NCBI GenBank assembly: GCA_030045295.1
Contig: JASIGD010000446.1
Location: forward strand, 1-6,851
Direction of reading: 5' to 3'
Source of the DNA: Streptosporangiaceae bacterium
GTDB lineage: Bacteria > Actinomycetota > Actinomycetes > Streptosporangiales > Streptosporangiaceae
Length of the DNA stretch: 6,851 bases
Below the pieces are notes generated by a model, which worked only from the letters and a program-made list of their open reading frames with translations, did not search any database and was not told the DNA's origin. A program made the position numbers and the translations under genes. This document shows positions 4,849 to 6,851 of this stretch, one piece after another. Within the stretch, counting starts at the first letter, position 1, and the number at the start of each line of letters is the position of its first letter.

Positions 4849-6851
4849 GTGGTTCCCAGATTGCGCGGCCGGGAGCCCCAGGTTGACGTGCTGCGCGGGC
4901 AGCTGAACGCGCTCGGCGCCGGGCGTGGCAGCGTCGTGCTCGTTACCGGATCTGCGGGCGCGGGGAAGACCACGTTGCTATCAGAGGCCGCCAGCCTCGC
5001 CCCGGGGAAGGGCGTACGAGTGTTCTGCGGTGGCGGGGATCCCGCGGCGCGGGCAGTGCCGCTCGGCGCGGTCCTGGACGCCCTCGTTTCCGCCGAAGAC
5101 CCTCCCGTTGATCCTGCCAGGCTGCACGACCTTAGCCGGTCTCCTGACCAGCGCCTGTGGCTGCTGCGCGAGCTGCAGGAATCCCTTGAGACAGCCGCGC
5201 ACCGCTCGCCGTTGCTGATCGTCATTGACGACCTGCAGTGGGCGGACGCCGCCACCGCCGGTGCCGTGGCCACGCTGTCCAGGCGGCTAGCCACGCACCG
5301 GATCGGCTGGCTGGTTGCGCTGCGCGATGGCGAGCTGCCGGAGGCGGCGGGGGAAGCGATCAGCCGGCTGAAAACGGCGGGCGCGGCCGAGGTCCGGCTG
5401 GGCCCCCTTGATGAGGCTGCGGTCGCGGAGGTCGCACACGACGTGCTGGGCGGCGAGCCGGATGAGGCGCTGCGGCGGGTACTCACTCGGGCCGACGGCC
5501 AGCCGTTCCTGTTGACCGAGCTGCTGAGCGGGCTGCGCGATGAGCACCTTGTGCGGGTCGTCGGCGGCACCGCGGTGCTGGCAGCCGAAGCCACCTTGCC
5601 GCGCCGGTTCGTCGGCACCGTCGCCGGCCAGCTGGCGCGGCTGGCCGGGCCTGCTAGGGACGCCGTGGAGATGGCTTCATTGCTGGGGCGCAGCTTCTCT
5701 TTGGACGAGCTGGCTGGCCTGCTCGGCAGGCCGGCGCTTGAGCTGCGCGGTGAGATCCGGGAGGCGATCGCGGCAGGTCTGCTTGCCGAGGACGGGGATA
5801 AGCTGAGGTTCCGGCATGACCTGGTGCGGGAGGCCGTTGACGCTAGCCTGCCCGGCGCCGTCCGGCGCAGCGTGCGGCGTACCGCCATCGAGGTGATGCT
5901 GCGGCACGGGTCCTCGGCCGCCGACGTGGCGCAGTTGGTCATGGATGTCGCCGAGCCCGGCGATGTGGCCTCGGCCGGCCTGCTGCGACGGGCGGCGGCG
6001 CAGATCGGTCAGGTGTCGCCGGCGGTGGCGGTGCCGCTGTCCCGGCGCGCGCTTGACCTCACCCGGCGCGGCGACCCCGACCGCGGTGAGGCCGTCGCCC
6101 AGGCCATCGACCTGCTCGTGCAGGCCGGCCGGGCCGCTGAGGCGGCGAAGCTGATGACGTCCTCCGCGGGCGACTTCGCCGACCCGGCGGCCGAGGCACA
6201 GGCGCGGCTCAGCATCGGCATGCTGATGACCCAGTACGCTCCGGCGATGGTCGCCGAGCAGTGCGAGGCGGCTCTGCGGCTGCCGGGCGTCCCGCCGGGA
6301 CTGCGTGTGCAATTGCTGTCCCTGATGGCCTGCGGCCTGGATATCAGCGGCGACGCGTGCGCGGCCGCCGCGCCCGTCGCGGACGCGATCGCGGAGGCGG
6401 CTGCCATCGGCGATCCCGCCGCCGAGATCGTCACCTACGTGCCGAGGGCCCTGCTCGCCTTCGCCCAGGGCGACTGGGAGGGCGCCATCAGCCTGGCGGC
6501 CGAGGCGGTCGCGCGCGAGCACGAGGGGGACGACCTGCGGTTGTGGCTACCGCAGACCTGGAAGTCGCTGCTGCTGATCGCGGAGCTGCGGCTGGACGAG
6601 GCGCACTCGATCATCGAGACCGGCACCCGCGAGGCCGAGAACGTGTCAAAGAACATCCGGCTCTGGTCGATGCTGCGGTGCCGGGCGCGCTTGTCCGTCG
6701 GGCAGCTGGCCGACGCCCGCGCCGAAGCCGAGGCGATCCTGGACATGTCCGACGAGATCGGAGACGGGAACTTCGGCTACCTCAACCACATCGCCACCTA
6801 CGTTCTCGGCGACATCGCGCTGCGTACCGGCGACCCTGTGGCGCTGCGGGC
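4849..6851 (+). CDS. LAL-type STAND ATPase regulator (3' end outside the window)
   Basis: The 667 visible codons are open to the right edge. The P-loop ATPase module comes first, as in large ATP-binding LuxR-family (LAL/MalT-like) regulators. Walker A GSAGAGKT is at 34-41 and Walker B LLIVIDDLQWAD at 122-133. LGPLDEAAV starts near 184, GQPFLLTEL near 217, the LPRRFVGTV helical segment near 250 and FRHDLVREAV near 321. From about 345 onward there are Ala-rich helical repeats typical of the TPR-like sensor region. A LuxR-type HTH is expected at the missing C-terminus, which would make it a ligand-responsive transcription activator; this cannot be seen. An in-frame TGA at 4801-4803 limits the start to GTG 4849 or TTG 4861; 4849 is preferred because TACGAT sits 6 nt upstream. 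It differs from the other STAND protein in the window by lacking any N-terminal domain and by its IDDLQWAD Walker B. It is divergent from the deaminase gene and may control it. Confidence 0.88.
   Translation, partial: MVPRLRGREPQVDVLRGQLNALGAGRGSVVLVTGSAGAGKTTLLSEAASLAPGKGVRVFCGGGDPAARAVPLGAVLDALVSAEDPPVDPARLHDLSRSPDQRLWLLRELQESLETAAHRSPLLIVIDDLQWADAATAGAVATLSRRLATHRIGWLVALRDGELPEAAGEAISRLKTAGAAEVRLGPLDEAAVAEVAHDVLGGEPDEALRRVLTRADGQPFLLTELLSGLRDEHLVRVVGGTAVLAAEATLPRRFVGTVAGQLARLAGPARDAVEMASLLGRSFSLDELAGLLGRPALELRGEIREAIAAGLLAEDGDKLRFRHDLVREAVDASLPGAVRRSVRRTAIEVMLRHGSSAADVAQLVMDVAEPGDVASAGLLRRAAAQIGQVSPAVAVPLSRRALDLTRRGDPDRGEAVAQAIDLLVQAGRAAEAAKLMTSSAGDFADPAAEAQARLSIGMLMTQYAPAMVAEQCEAALRLPGVPPGLRVQLLSLMACGLDISGDACAAAAPVADAIAEAAAIGDPAAEIVTYVPRALLAFAQGDWEGAISLAAEAVAREHEGDDLRLWLPQTWKSLLLIAELRLDEAHSIIETGTREAENVSKNIRLWSMLRCRARLSVGQLADARAEAEAILDMSDEIGDGNFGYLNHIATYVLGDIALRTGDPVALR

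Noticed and set aside
4619..4906. 95-aa plus-strand frame running out of frame into the LAL gene
   Set aside because: No start signal and no recognisable domain, and it overlaps the LAL coding start in another frame.
4836..5942. 368-aa open frame on the minus strand opposite the LAL gene
   Set aside because: Ser/Arg/Ala-rich low-complexity translation typical of antisense frames. The plus strand carries clear Walker motifs across the same DNA.

Overview
The window looks like chromosomal DNA from a high-GC actinobacterium. It is visibly very GC-rich, with a strong G/C bias at third codon positions, GTG starts, and protein architectures common in Streptomyces, Streptosporangiales and Mycobacterium. 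No phage, insertion-sequence, tRNA, rRNA or CRISPR signal was seen. The exact taxon cannot be told from this stretch.

Layout. Positions 1-22 may hold the first codons of a leftward gene that leaves the window. Positions 23-238 are a probable divergent promoter region. Positions 239-3115 (+) encode a large regulator-type protein: a class III nucleotide cyclase domain, then a STAND/NB-ARC-like ATPase, then a TPR-like helical C-terminus without a DNA-binding domain. Positions 3116-3522 are a convergent intergenic region with no convincing gene but several strong inverted repeats. Positions 3523-4515 (-) encode an adenosine-deaminase-superfamily enzyme. Positions 4516-4848 are a divergent intergenic region with promoter-like -10 elements, inverted repeats and a possible 15-codon leader ORF. 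From 4849 to the right edge (+) runs a second, different STAND ATPase of the LAL (large ATP-binding LuxR-family regulator) type; its C-terminus lies outside the window.

How the genes may relate. The two big genes are signal-integrating ATPase regulators of separate lineages: one with a cyclase at its N-terminus, the other starting directly at the P-loop. They flank a nucleoside deaminase. The deaminase is transcribed on its own, divergently from the LAL gene, so the LAL protein or another factor acting in the shared 333-bp region could control it; this is inference. The cyclase domain keeps both metal-binding Asp residues but lacks the usual substrate-specifying and Asn transition-state residues. 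It is therefore either a non-canonical cyclase or a nucleotide sensor. The deaminase has Glu where classical adenosine deaminases have the Asp that contacts the ribose 5'-OH, which suggests a substrate other than plain adenosine, such as 6-aminodeoxyfutalosine.

I do not see a proven new system. The most useful leads are the altered cyclase active site, the deaminase substrate question, the apparent leaderless starts, and the structured intergenic regions.
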